The translations under genes were made by a program, and so were the position numbers. The notes under the pieces were generated by a model. The model searched no databases. It worked only from the letters and a program-made list of their open reading frames with translations, and was not told where the DNA came from. From assembly GCF_005877885.1 (NCBI RefSeq), contig NZ_VCHY01000009.1, positions 1-64,000 of the forward strand: a stretch of DNA of 64,000 bases, in the 5' to 3' direction. This DNA is from Labilibacter sediminis. GTDB taxonomy: Bacteria; Bacteroidota; Bacteroidia; Bacteroidales; Marinilabiliaceae. Shown in pieces: positions 1-7,743 of this stretch (its first letter is position 1; the number at the start of each line of letters is the position of its first letter).

Positions 1-54
1 CAAAGAACGTAATAGGCTTAATGAGCCATGTTTATTTAATTTTTAATAACGTCC

Positions 55-552
55 CTATTTTAATGGGACACTAGTGATATAAGGATATAAATCAACAGCA
101 ATCTCTGTTGATAGAATTTTTAAGTCCTCCGGAATCATTGATAAACTATTTGAATTACAAATATGAATATATGCAAAGTGACTATCAATTCCATTTTCTC
201 TATGAACTCGTGCACCTGTTTTAATCCGGAATATGCATTAGCTAATCTATTGCACATTGAAACTACTTTAAAACAAATCGTTTTACTCACTTGCTTCAAC
301 TCACCATAGCGGTGCTATGCCTCGTTTCAGTAAGTGTTTGTTTTATTGCATTTTCAATGTTCATAACGAAAATCTAATGCATAATCCGGGTTTAACAAAT
401 TCAGATTGTAACCGATGAGCAAGTTCTGTTTCATATTGCTTTAAGTCAGGTGCAGGTTGAATAGGTTTTATTTCCGGTAAAATACAGCTGTTAATTAAAA
501 ATAGTATCAATAAAAGTGTTAATGCTGTATTTCTTTTAAATGTGTCTTTCAT
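55..552 (-). pseudogene. Small lipoprotein gene split by a 175-bp palindromic repeat
   Basis: The N-terminal half runs from an ATG at 552. It encodes a lipoprotein signal with lipobox-like LFLINSC and then a charged stretch ending in EFVK. Inside repeat A1 the frame continues for a few codons and hits TGA at 361-363. On the far side of the repeat, 220 down to a TAG at 55-57, the same strand encodes a coding-like tail starting TGARVHRENG and ending SVPLK. Removing one TTAA-to-TTAA unit (171 bp) joins the halves in frame as EFVK-TGARVH, giving 108 residues. I recognise no family. The function is unknown, and the protein would be anchored in an outer or inner membrane. The disruption is seen directly; the ancestral protein is inferred. 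An upstream TTG at 564 is a less likely start. Confidence 0.7.
221..395. repeat. Repeat A copy 1: TTAA-bounded palindromic MITE-like element
   Basis: This 175-bp imperfect palindrome is bounded by TTAA at 221-224 and 392-395. The outer arms read TCCGGAATATGCATTA and TAATGCATAATCCGGG, and the centre is CATAGC-GGT-GCTATG. It matches four other copies in the window, all in the same orientation. It carries no ORF and lies inside a lipoprotein gene. Confidence 0.85.
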
Positions 553-636
553 ACCTGTTAGCAAGCCGTATATTAGTTAATATTTCGTTTATTTTTAGCA
601 CTATATGACTTATGTTTTTTATTGCATAAATCTGCC

Positions 637-1482
637 TTAGTTTTTTTTCAATTCTTTTTCCATCATTTCAATATAAGCGTCTATCTTTTTATTGCTATTA
701 GGCCATTTCCTTAATTCCTTTACCCACTTCTTAAAATTCTTAACATCTTTTTGATAGTAAAACTGCCCAAGTATATTAAAACAGTTTTCTGCATTATATG
801 TGTCATCAACTTCTAGTTCAACTAACTTTTCGTATTGTTCAATTGCTTTCTGAATATTTTTCTGTTGGCTTAATGTGTAAATATATTCTTTGTTTGTATA
901 TGCGTCAGTTGGATTCAATCGGAGAGCTTCTGCTAAAACTTCTGCTGATAAGTCATACTTTTTCAGGCAATTGTATGAATAAGCAATTTCAGTTAGAAGT
1001 CCTTTGTATTCTACGTCAATAGCTTTTGCTTTCAATAAATATTCTAACGCTTTATCGCATAAGCCCCAACCATTGTACATATAACCCCATTTATAAAGTC
1101 TGGTTATTGAATCAACATCAGTTTTGTAATACTTAAGCCATTCGGGAATAGAATCAACATGCAAATCATTAAACATTTCTTCAGGAATGATTGCAACATT
1201 AACATTGTTGTTTTCTAATCTGACTTTTATATTTGTGTCTTGTTCTTTTTTAACCACTAATGAGCTATCTGGTTCATATTTAAACCGCCCTTCTAAATTG
1301 AGTGTTAAACCTGCCTGAGAGTCAATGTAGATGAATCCATATATATGAGAACTATCTTCATTTATAGAAAAAGCAACCCATTGGTCTTCACATTCAATAA
1401 AACGCCTATTGAAAATTAGGTTGTCCTGTGCATTCATCTTGATAACTATAAATGCCAGTAGAAATAATATTAGTCTTTTCAT
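637..1482 (-). CDS. Exported TPR-repeat protein
   Basis: The protein has 281 residues. The first 19 form a signal peptide ending in MNAQ, so the product is probably periplasmic or on the cell surface. Residues about 20-110 are beta-rich and unrecognised. From about residue 125 there are helical tetratricopeptide-like repeats, with patterns such as GWGLCDKALEYLLKAKAI and YDLSAEVLAEALRLNPTDAY. TPRs mediate protein-protein contacts, and no enzyme motif is visible. The gene stands alone. It is preceded by repeat D1 and followed after 84 bp by the broken lipoprotein gene. The specific role is unknown. Confidence 0.75.
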   Translation of the reverse strand: MKRLILFLLAFIVIKMNAQDNLIFNRRFIECEDQWVAFSINEDSSHIYGFIYIDSQAGLTLNLEGRFKYEPDSSLVVKKEQDTNIKVRLENNNVNVAIIPEEMFNDLHVDSIPEWLKYYKTDVDSITRLYKWGYMYNGWGLCDKALEYLLKAKAIDVEYKGLLTEIAYSYNCLKKYDLSAEVLAEALRLNPTDAYTNKEYIYTLSQQKNIQKAIEQYEKLVELEVDDTYNAENCFNILGQFYYQKDVKNFKKWVKELRKWPNSNKKIDAYIEMMEKELKKN

Positions 1483-1498
1483 TTTTATTCTGGTTAGG

Positions 1499-1610
1499 TT
1501 TTATATTTTTATTTATAAAGCCAAATCAGTGATTTGGCGCTGTTTTCCGAAGCTACGAACCAACCAAGATGCGCTGCCCCCTTTATGAATTCTATAGCGG
1601 TTTGTTGTGC
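1499..1610. repeat. Repeat D copy 1, just after a stop codon
   Basis: This roughly 110-bp element reads on the minus strand as GCACAACAAACCGCT, a variable middle, then GCCAAATC-N3-GATTTGGC (arms at 1520-1527 and 1531-1538) and an AT-rich tail AAAATATAAAAC. It starts 14 bp after the stop of the 1625-2191 gene. It resembles copies at 4351-4461 and 7190-7275. Confidence 0.65.
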
Positions 1611-1624
1611 TTAGTACTTATTTA

Positions 1625-2191
1625 TTAATTTTCAGGTCTTTTGTTTCCATTTCTATCATACTCATTCAGATGTTTTCGATGCAATTTAAGATAATATCTG
1701 AGAGTCACTACATGTCGGTTATATTGGTCAAATCCATTCTTATAGATATCAATATTATAGCCATAATTTATATCAATATTCCAAAGTCCTATTCCAATCT
1801 CAGGTCTGAGTTTTATAGCGTAATCCTTTTTAAAATCACTGTAACATATAGCTGCTAAACTTGCATTAAAGAAATATGCATGAATTCTTCCTTGTATTTT
1901 TGGTGCTAGTACGAATTTATCGAAATAAGAGAACTCTGCACCATAATTCATAGTCGTTGATAAAGTTGGAAATCCACCTGCTTCCCATATGTAACTACGA
2001 TAATAATCAATCTCACCATATAAGTTTTTTGAAAAGTCAATTCCAATAACAATACCATGGTCAATCCAGTCTGATGAAACTACATGACCATCAAAAATTG
2101 TATCAGTATGAATTGTGTCATTTTGAGCATTTAGATTTATGCAAATAGAAATACAAAATGTGAGTATGACTGTTATAGATAATCCTTTCAT
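1625..2191 (-). CDS. Exported hypothetical protein, possible small outer-membrane beta-barrel
   Basis: The ATG at 2191 is chosen because it begins a good signal peptide (MKGLSITVILTFC to NLNAQ). The longer frame from 2236 starts at TTG. The mature part of about 165 residues alternates polar and aromatic residues (LYGEIDYYRSYIWEAG, GIGLWNIDINYGYNIDIYKN). It ends in a strand-like VVTLRYYLKL followed by a short basic tail. This pattern suggests an 8-strand-type outer-membrane barrel, but no named family is recognised. It is an orphan gene between cassette-like intergenic regions. Function unknown. Confidence 0.65.
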   Translation of the reverse strand: MKGLSITVILTFCISICINLNAQNDTIHTDTIFDGHVVSSDWIDHGIVIGIDFSKNLYGEIDYYRSYIWEAGGFPTLSTTMNYGAEFSYFDKFVLAPKIQGRIHAYFFNASLAAICYSDFKKDYAIKLRPEIGIGLWNIDINYGYNIDIYKNGFDQYNRHVVTLRYYLKLHRKHLNEYDRNGNKRPEN

Positions 2192-2405
2192 CCAATTATT
2201 TATCTGTTGATTTTTTTTCTTATAGTCACGATACAATCTTTTAGCAATGTCTTTGCAGTATTAAGCACAACGGAAACGGCAAAACATCGTTGGGCATTTC
2301 AAAGCACCCTTTGTATCACGTTACCACTGCCGTTGATTAATTGTTTTGGGTTTAAATTAACTTCCTGTCGCGCAATGTGTTTTAACGCGTGATGTGTGCA
2401 AGTTT

Positions 2406-3356
2406 TTATTCCTTAAGTTTCTTTTTAATCTCATTAACAATCTCAGGATTTTGAAGCCCTGATTTATTAAGAATAGCAAATGCAAAATTATCCGCTAGTA
2501 TCTCCTCGGGATGAATAATATATTGTGTATTCCTTCCTATTTGCTCAAAAAATCCAGTTACTTGTTTAAACGTATAAATTACAGGTTTATCACCAATGTA
2601 TTCAATCGTTTTAACCGAATCACCTTTTAAACTTAGAAATCCGACATTTAAATATTTAAAGAAATCACCCCCGTTATAGTCTTGGTTTGAGTATAAAATC
2701 ATCATGCAATCTTTCCTTTGTCCCTCTGCTTTTATGCTAATATAACTATCAACCTGAGGAGCGTCTGGATTAGTAATTCTATAGTCTTTCAATTTCTCCG
2801 GATATGCAACTTCATTCATTAATTTAAATCCAATAATCTGATACATTTCTTTTCTAAATTCCGGACTATTTCTTGTCAGTATATGGAACAACTCATGTAT
2901 AATAGTTTTCTTTAATCCCTCTTTAGCCTGTGAAAGAATATCATCTTTTAGAACAATGTAACTGGCTCTTGTATATCCACCTGCACCACCTTCTTCATTT
3001 GCTGTTGTTTTTACAAAATAGATTTCATTTGGGAAATTTATTTTAAATCCCTGCTGTTCAATCTGTTTGTCAATACCTTTAAAAATTGAGAGAATCTTGT
3101 TTTGCTCTTCAACCGTCCATTCTCGAGTTTGCTTTGTTATAAAATCGAAAAGTTCTTCTCTCGTACTATTTTTTTTATGCATTCTTGAATCAATATCAAA
3201 CTGACTCCAACTTTTTGTGAAATCGTCTTCCTGAGTTAAAAGTTCATTTGCTTTCTCAATCGATGCAAATTTTATTTTATCAGTTAATAATTCTGAACCG
3301 AATCCATGTGTAATAAATCCAGTAATTAATATTCCAATTAATGTAAGTTTTTTCAT
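2406..3356 (-). CDS. Putative exported zinc metallopeptidase (HExxH)
   Basis: The 316-residue protein has an N-terminal signal peptide (about residues 1-20, ending HGFGS). It carries HELFH at residues 154-158 inside TIIHELFHILTRNSP, the classic HExxH zinc-binding and catalytic motif. A downstream segment, HPEEILADNFAF near residue 290, offers a plausible third glutamate ligand. This is typical of gluzincin-like peptidases. The motifs are seen directly and peptidase activity is inferred. The substrate is unknown and no neighbouring gene helps. The gene stands alone. Its leader, including the ATG, lies in repeat E, which is shared with the distant thiolase gene. Confidence 0.7.
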   Translation of the reverse strand: MKKLTLIGILITGFITHGFGSELLTDKIKFASIEKANELLTQEDDFTKSWSQFDIDSRMHKKNSTREELFDFITKQTREWTVEEQNKILSIFKGIDKQIEQQGFKINFPNEIYFVKTTANEEGGAGGYTRASYIVLKDDILSQAKEGLKKTIIHELFHILTRNSPEFRKEMYQIIGFKLMNEVAYPEKLKDYRITNPDAPQVDSYISIKAEGQRKDCMMILYSNQDYNGGDFFKYLNVGFLSLKGDSVKTIEYIGDKPVIYTFKQVTGFFEQIGRNTQYIIHPEEILADNFAFAILNKSGLQNPEIVNEIKKKLKE

Positions 3357-3479
3357 GTGTTTATATTTTGCTCTTTATTGCCACATGCCTGTCAGCCGAC
3401 AGGCTGGGAACTCCCAAATATATTTAATTATTCGCCTGTGTGTCAATTTGGATATTCAAATTAGTATTGTCGTATCATG
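3354..3479. repeat. Repeat E copy 1 carrying an inserted short palindrome
   Basis: Starting at the metallopeptidase start codon, about 125 bp align with 46363-46470, the leader of the thiolase gene. The shared order is CATGTGTTTA, CACATG, GAACTC, CAAATA, TGTGTGT, AATTTG and TCATGT. This copy has about 18 extra bases forming GCCTGTC-AGCC-GACAGGC (3387-3404), absent from the other copy. Confidence 0.6.
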
Positions 3480-3567
3480 TCAAACCGCTACGCTGTTTGA
3501 GCGAGCTACAAACCTTGATTTTACTACTATCACACCTGTTTTGTATATACATTATTACCACACGAAT

Positions 3568-4248
3568 TTAATTATTCTTGAATACAATTTTCAATTTGTC
3601 AGAATCAAACATTTCAGCTGGAGAAATTACCTTTTCGTCCATTGGAATTTTGTCCCCATAGCGTTCTTTTAGTTTCTGTTGTACGACTTTTTTCTTCAAG
3701 TTAAAGTCTGATAATTTTTCAAGTTCTCCAATTTCTATATTGGCTCCTTCTTTATATATTTTCCAGACAAGTTCTGAACAATAAATTTTTTCGTCAGACC
3801 ATTCAAAATATAGGTCATAATTGCGACCTTGAAATTTCTCTCCAACTTGTTTCATTCGGTTGAGAGTTTCAGGTGTTAAAACTTCGTCTGAATTTTTAAG
3901 CCGTTTTATTACGAAGTGTCCATTTTCTCCTCTATCAATCCATTCTTTAAGCAGAGTTAATTTAACTGGCTGAACAGCTTCATAAACGTAGAATTGACCG
4001 TCAATTTCATAGATTATTCCCATATGGCTATACCTAGAATTTGTTGCAACTTGAATCGCTTTGCTTTGATCCGATTTTGATGTCTGGAAGATAATGTCTC
4101 CACTTTTAATTTCACTCTTTAATAATAGTTCTACGAATCTCGGTGTATCTTCTTTAATTGCCTTTGCAAACTGATACATTTCAATACTCCAATATAAACC
4201 AAATCCTAAAGTTGTTAAGATTAAAATTGTCAGAATAATTTTCTTCAT
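3568..4248 (-). CDS. YiiX-like permuted papain-fold hydrolase
   Basis: The 226-residue protein has an N-terminal membrane or signal segment (about residues 3-22), so it acts in the envelope. Residues 49-56 (SGDIIFQT) begin the YiiX/NlpC-P60-like permuted papain domain. The expected catalytic residues are visible: His75 in RYSHMGI and Cys157 in IYCSELVWKIY. Family members are permuted cysteine peptidases or amidases, generally acting on peptidoglycan-like or lipid substrates; the target here is unknown. The gene stands alone, downstream of repeat D2 on the minus strand. Family assignment is fairly secure and the biological role is not. Confidence 0.8.
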   Translation of the reverse strand: MKKIILTILILTTLGFGLYWSIEMYQFAKAIKEDTPRFVELLLKSEIKSGDIIFQTSKSDQSKAIQVATNSRYSHMGIIYEIDGQFYVYEAVQPVKLTLLKEWIDRGENGHFVIKRLKNSDEVLTPETLNRMKQVGEKFQGRNYDLYFEWSDEKIYCSELVWKIYKEGANIEIGELEKLSDFNLKKKVVQQKLKERYGDKIPMDEKVISPAEMFDSDKLKIVFKNN

Positions 4249-4350
4249 TTCGGTCTGTTTCTTTATAAGTGTATTATGTTTGGCCGCATATAGCGTATAG
4301 AATTTTAACCTTACTAACTTCCAAATTGAGCAGAGCCAAAGCGCATATTT

Positions 4351-4461
4351 TGTTTTATATTTTCATTTTAATGCCAAATCTGCGATTTGGCGTTGGTCGC
4401 CGAAGTTACGGACTTTCCCAAACTCACTAAACGTTTTATGCATTAAGCGGTTTGTTGGGCA
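4351..4461. repeat. Repeat D copy 2, just after a stop codon
   Basis: On the minus strand it reads GCCCAACAAACCGCTT, a middle section, then GCCAAATC-N3-GATTTGGC (arms 4373-4380 and 4384-4391) and an AT-rich tail. It starts 11 bp after the stop of the 4473-4823 gene, the same placement as copy 1. Confidence 0.65.
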
Positions 4462-4472
4462 CTGGCATTTTT

Positions 4473-4823
4473 TTAAGTAAATATGTTGTCCATAAAGAGA
4501 CTTGCTATAAAAGCTAAAGTCGCATAAACGGTATAAACACTCAAATATATATCAACGCTATATATGTCTGGCAATTCCAACTTATAACCAGGATTTCTGT
4601 CTTGTTGCTGTTTTTTATAGAAATAATAACCAATCACAAAAACAGGAGTCATAATAATATATAATCCGATTGTCATTGCACTTTGAATCAATGATTCAAC
4701 TAAATCAAATGTTTCCACTTTTAACAACGGAAGCAATAAAGTTGTCCCGATTATTATTAATGTAATTGCCAGTGCTATTTTCAATCGATAAACTTTCCAG
4801 TATAACTTTATAATTTCAAGCAT
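4473..4823 (-). CDS. Small membrane protein, unknown
   Basis: The 116-residue protein has about three hydrophobic helices (residues about 12-33, 46-68 and 92-112) and a short charged loop YKKQQQDRNPGYKLELPDIY. No family is recognised. It is the second gene of a pair, starting 30 bp after the stop of the 90-residue membrane protein encoded upstream at 4854-5126. The two may be co-transcribed and act together. The ATG at 4823 is the only sensible start. Confidence 0.6.
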   Translation of the reverse strand: MLEIIKLYWKVYRLKIALAITLIIIGTTLLLPLLKVETFDLVESLIQSAMTIGLYIIMTPVFVIGYYFYKKQQQDRNPGYKLELPDIYSVDIYLSVYTVYATLAFIASLFMDNIFT

Positions 4824-4853
4824 GAGTTTAATAATTAGCTGATGGTGTAATAC

Positions 4854-5126
4854 CTACAAAGCAGTCAGAATAACAAGTGCAACCATAAACACATAAATTC
4901 TTAACCATATTTTTCTCCAATTATTTTTTCTATAAAAGTTAATAAATTGAGACACTACATATCCTAAAATCATCGAGCCTAAGAACTGAAATACAACACT
5001 TCCAAATATTTTATTGTAGTCTGGAGTATTTGCGTAGATACTAAAACCTAAGGACAAAAATAATGTTCCTGTAATATATAAACTTGTCCTACTTGTCGAC
5101 TTGCAAATGTCTTGTATTGTTTTCAT
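4854..5126 (-). CDS. Small membrane protein, unknown
   Basis: The 90-residue protein has three predicted membrane helices (residues about 13-31, 41-63 and 72-89) joined by a basic loop FYRKNNWRKIW. It is the first gene of a two-gene unit with 4473-4823. No conserved family motif is visible. The ATG at 5126 is adopted. The preceding sequence on this strand contains GTTGGGCAC, which echoes the ends of repeat D. Confidence 0.55.
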   Translation of the reverse strand: MKTIQDICKSTSRTSLYITGTLFLSLGFSIYANTPDYNKIFGSVVFQFLGSMILGYVVSQFINFYRKNNWRKIWLRIYVFMVALVILTAL

Positions 5127-5450
5127 TCAGTTTGTTAATTCTGTGCAATTACGCTTTTGCTTGTGCCCAACATTTCCACATCCGTATTGTATCAATCGTT
5201 CTTATATCTTTGATTCAATTGTACAATACATGCCCTATTGGCACCATTTGGTTAATGTCTGAAAATTATCTTTGTTATGCTTTTAAAGCCTAGCTAAAAT
5301 ATTATAAAAATTATAGTAAACAAAAATTAACCAGTACTCATTTAACAATACCTTCTGCTCAGCGAATCGTCTTGGCTTCGTTGTTATAGTTTATACTTCC
5401 TGCCAGCTGACAGGCTGTGGCGCTATGTCGAACTTATTGGAATAGCTTGC

Positions 5451-5586
5451 TCAGATAGCTTGAGTAGTGTACTCAGATTGTTCGAGTAGTTTACTCAAGT
5501 TATTTGATCAATACTGCTCAGGTATCACTTCAGGTACTAATCAGATAACACTTGAGGTATTTATCAGGGTATAATTGAGAAATACT
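5451..5586. repeat. Degenerate 11-12-bp tandem array with TCAG/TGAG core
   Basis: A four-base core (TCAG, TGAG or close variants) begins at 5451, 5461, 5473, 5483, 5495, 5505, 5518, 5530, 5541, 5553, 5564 and 5576. The mean spacing is about 11.4 bp. The core is usually followed by GTA or ATA. Individual units diverge, so this is an old or loosely constrained array. Confidence 0.7.
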
Positions 5587-5606
5587 ATCGTATGGCCGGT
5601 TGAGGT

Positions 5607-5781
5607 TTAACCCGCAATATGCATTATAAAATCTATTACACATTGAAATCACTTCAAAACAAGACACTTTGTTTCTTCACTTCAACTCACCAGAACGATG
5701 CTATGCCTCATTTCAGTAAAGCCTTGTTTTATCGTGCTTTCAATGTTCATGACGAAGTTCTAATACATAATGCGGGTTTAA
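5607..5781. repeat. Repeat A copy 2
   Basis: This 175-bp palindromic element runs from TTAA (5607-5610) to TTAA (5778-5781). Its ends are TTAACCCGCAATATGCATTA and TAATACATAATGCGGGTTTA. It is nearly identical to copy 4 at 25937 and ends 21 bp beyond the GH53 stop codon. Confidence 0.85.
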
Positions 5782-5802
5782 CTTACACTTGGTTACCTAT
5801 GG

Positions 5803-6894
5803 TTATTCTTCATTTATAAATTCACCCAGAACTGGTAATGCGTTATTGTTAAAGTCAAACAATGCCTGATTTTCCCAGGGTGAAGCATCTGTTGCTTGAT
5901 TTCCTTTCCATGCAATCAATTCTGCTCCCCAGTAGCAGAATCCAATTCCATTTTCTACTTCTTTGGTAAGTGTTTTTATTTGCGTAATGAATTTCCTTTG
6001 TCCTTCAATTGTAGCCGGGTATTCGGGTAAAATCAGTTGTTCTTCCATGCCAACAATATTATTTGTCCAATCATTCCATTCTAAGGTAAAAGGGTAAGCC
6101 GTTTCTGCAATTATTATTTTCTTATAATAAGATTTACCTAAATCTTGCATTTTATCTTTTAGGTCATCTAAAGATTTTCCGTGCCATATGGGATAATAGG
6201 ACAAACCAATGATATCATAATCCAGAGTATTAACCTGATTAAAAAACCAATCAGCCCCTTCAATACCAGCATAATGAATCATTATATCAGTATCTCCTGT
6301 ACTTTTTCTTACTGCTAAAATTGCAGCTTCCATAAGTTCTTTAAATTGCTGAAAGTTATTTGATATATGTCCATACGGATGAAGAAATCCGGAGTTTATT
6401 TCATTACCAATCTGAATATAATCAGGTTTTATTTCTTCCATCACCTTCCAGGTATAGTTGTAAACACTGTCTTTCAAAGCAACGAAACCTATATCTTTCC
6501 ATTGAGCAGGAACTTCCTGATGTCCGGGATCGGCCCAGGTATCTGAATAATGAAGCGTTAACAAGGTTTTAAATCCCTTAGTTTTTAATGTTTTAGAAAA
6601 TTGCTTTACCTCATTAAATCCTGAATGTTCATTAATTGGATTTACCCAAAGTCTTAACCTAACAGTGTTTACTCAGTTTTCTTTAAGTATGCTTAAGAAG
6701 TCCTTTTGATTTCCTTCCAAATCATAAAATACCGGGTTTGTACTTGATATTTCAGGGTACCTTGAAATATCGACAGCCGAAATAAAGTCCGGATTTCCAT
6801 TTTCAGGAACAGGCACTTTTTTATTGTCATTATTGCAAGCAATAAAAATCAGAAAATATAATAGTATATGGAATGTATTATTTGCCGACATCAT
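5803..6894 (-). pseudogene. GH53 endo-beta-1,4-galactanase lipoprotein with one in-frame TGA
   Basis: A lipoprotein signal (FLIFIAC) is followed by a GH53-like start (SAVDISRYPEI, then FLSILKEN). A TGA at 6675-6673 interrupts the frame. The same frame then continues VNTVRLRLWVNP, LHYSDTWADPGHQ and on to the end. The usual family sequence at the break is LKENGVNTVRLRLW, so the TGA stands where GGA (Gly) is expected, a single G-to-T change. Across the stop the frame spans 363 codons, normal for GH53. The catalytic glutamates are intact: IGNEIN (about residue 165) and AETAYP (about residue 264). The family degrades arabinogalactan or galactan side chains. No PUL partners (SusC/SusD) are nearby. 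It is either a young pseudogene, a sequence error or a readthrough case. Confidence 0.85.
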
Positions 6895-7268
6895 TTAAGT
6901 ATGGTTTCTCTGACGATTTTATAACTCCTTATTAGCACCTCACAAGATATAAAAAAATGAAATGCATACGCCTGCCAACCCCTGGTCAAAGAAAGAAGAG
7001 TATCTTATTTAATGAATGAAACTTACGATTTAAAAGTTTAGGTTTAATAACCCCCATCCCACCGCCTTAGGATCTCATACTTCCCCTTACTCTCATGCTG
7101 AAAATGTCTCCAGCTTCTCTTCTGGATTTTCTTGGTTGTAAGCTATGTTATATAAATGGACAATCCCGTCCTTTTCTTTTTCTACCAAATCATTTATATA
7201 TTTTCATTTCATTATCCAAATCAAAGATTTGGCGTTAGTGATAATTGCAGAATTTTTCCAAACTGCTG
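6895..7268. other. Gene-free 374-bp interval
   Basis: The interval has no ORF I can support. Around 7050-7100 there is a degraded relative of the CCCCAT/CTTCCCCTT hairpin element found at 54811-54867. The end of the interval carries repeat D copy 3. Confidence 0.5.
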
Positions 7269-7275
7269 TTAACCA
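7190..7275. repeat. Repeat D copy 3 (degenerate)
   Basis: On the minus strand this starts at the stop of the DUF2809 gene and contains AACGCCAAATC-N3-GATTTGG (arms at 7216-7222 and 7226-7232) followed by an AT-rich tail like copies 1 and 2. The first half is more diverged. Confidence 0.55.
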
Positions 7276-7682
7276 TCCAATGCTTTATTAGTCATTTTTG
7301 CAGCTAGTTTTTTATTGTAAACTTCAATTACCATTCCTATACCCACACCAATTGAGTAAGCTACTAAATCACTCCACAAAAATCCTCTTCCTAGTATTAG
7401 TGCTCCAAAAGTATTGCTTCTAATTGCATTAATCCAATCTGCTTGTATAAGTTGACTTAATTCAACTAAAAAGCATACACTTAAACTTAAAAAAGTCAAT
7501 CTTACAATATTAACCCGAGGAAAGATAAAACCAATAATCCAATACATCATCAAAGCCCATAAAGTATCACCTAATCCCAAATTAATTAATTCTGGAAGGT
7601 ATTTGGAGTATAATCTTGATGCTAAACCAATGGTTATAGTAGCTATAATTAAGATTAGGTAATGAATTCGGTTTCTTTTCAT
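7269..7682 (-). CDS. DUF2809 (VanZ-like) membrane protein
   Basis: The 137-residue protein has four membrane helices. It shows DUF2809 signatures: GLGDTLWALMMYW (about residues 36-48), VCFLVELSQLIQADW (about 69-83), IRSNTFGALILGRGF and WSDLVAYSIGVGIG. The family is widespread in Bacteroidota and Firmicutes and related to VanZ-like proteins. Its molecular role is unknown. It stands alone, 61 bp downstream of the OmpA/TonB protein gene. Length is normal for the family. Confidence 0.85.
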   Translation of the reverse strand: MKRNRIHYLILIIATITIGLASRLYSKYLPELINLGLGDTLWALMMYWIIGFIFPRVNIVRLTFLSLSVCFLVELSQLIQADWINAIRSNTFGALILGRGFLWSDLVAYSIGVGIGMVIEVYNKKLAAKMTNKALDG

Positions 7683-7743
7683 ATTTCGATCATATATAAT
7701 TTGGACTATTTACTCCTAGATTCATTTTACAACACAAAAAAAC

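Larger units (their letters stand above)
5127..5802. other. Gene-free 676-bp interval
   Basis: This interval holds a short palindrome CCTGCC-AGCT-GACAGG-like at 5399-5414, a degenerate 11-12-bp tandem array (5451-5586) and repeat A copy 2 (5607-5781). I see no coding sequence in it. Confidence 0.7.

Noticed and set aside
6673-6675. TGA read as selenocysteine or glycine
   Set aside because: Other genes here end in TGA, no SECIS-like hairpin is evident just after the codon, and the expected residue is Gly, not Cys.
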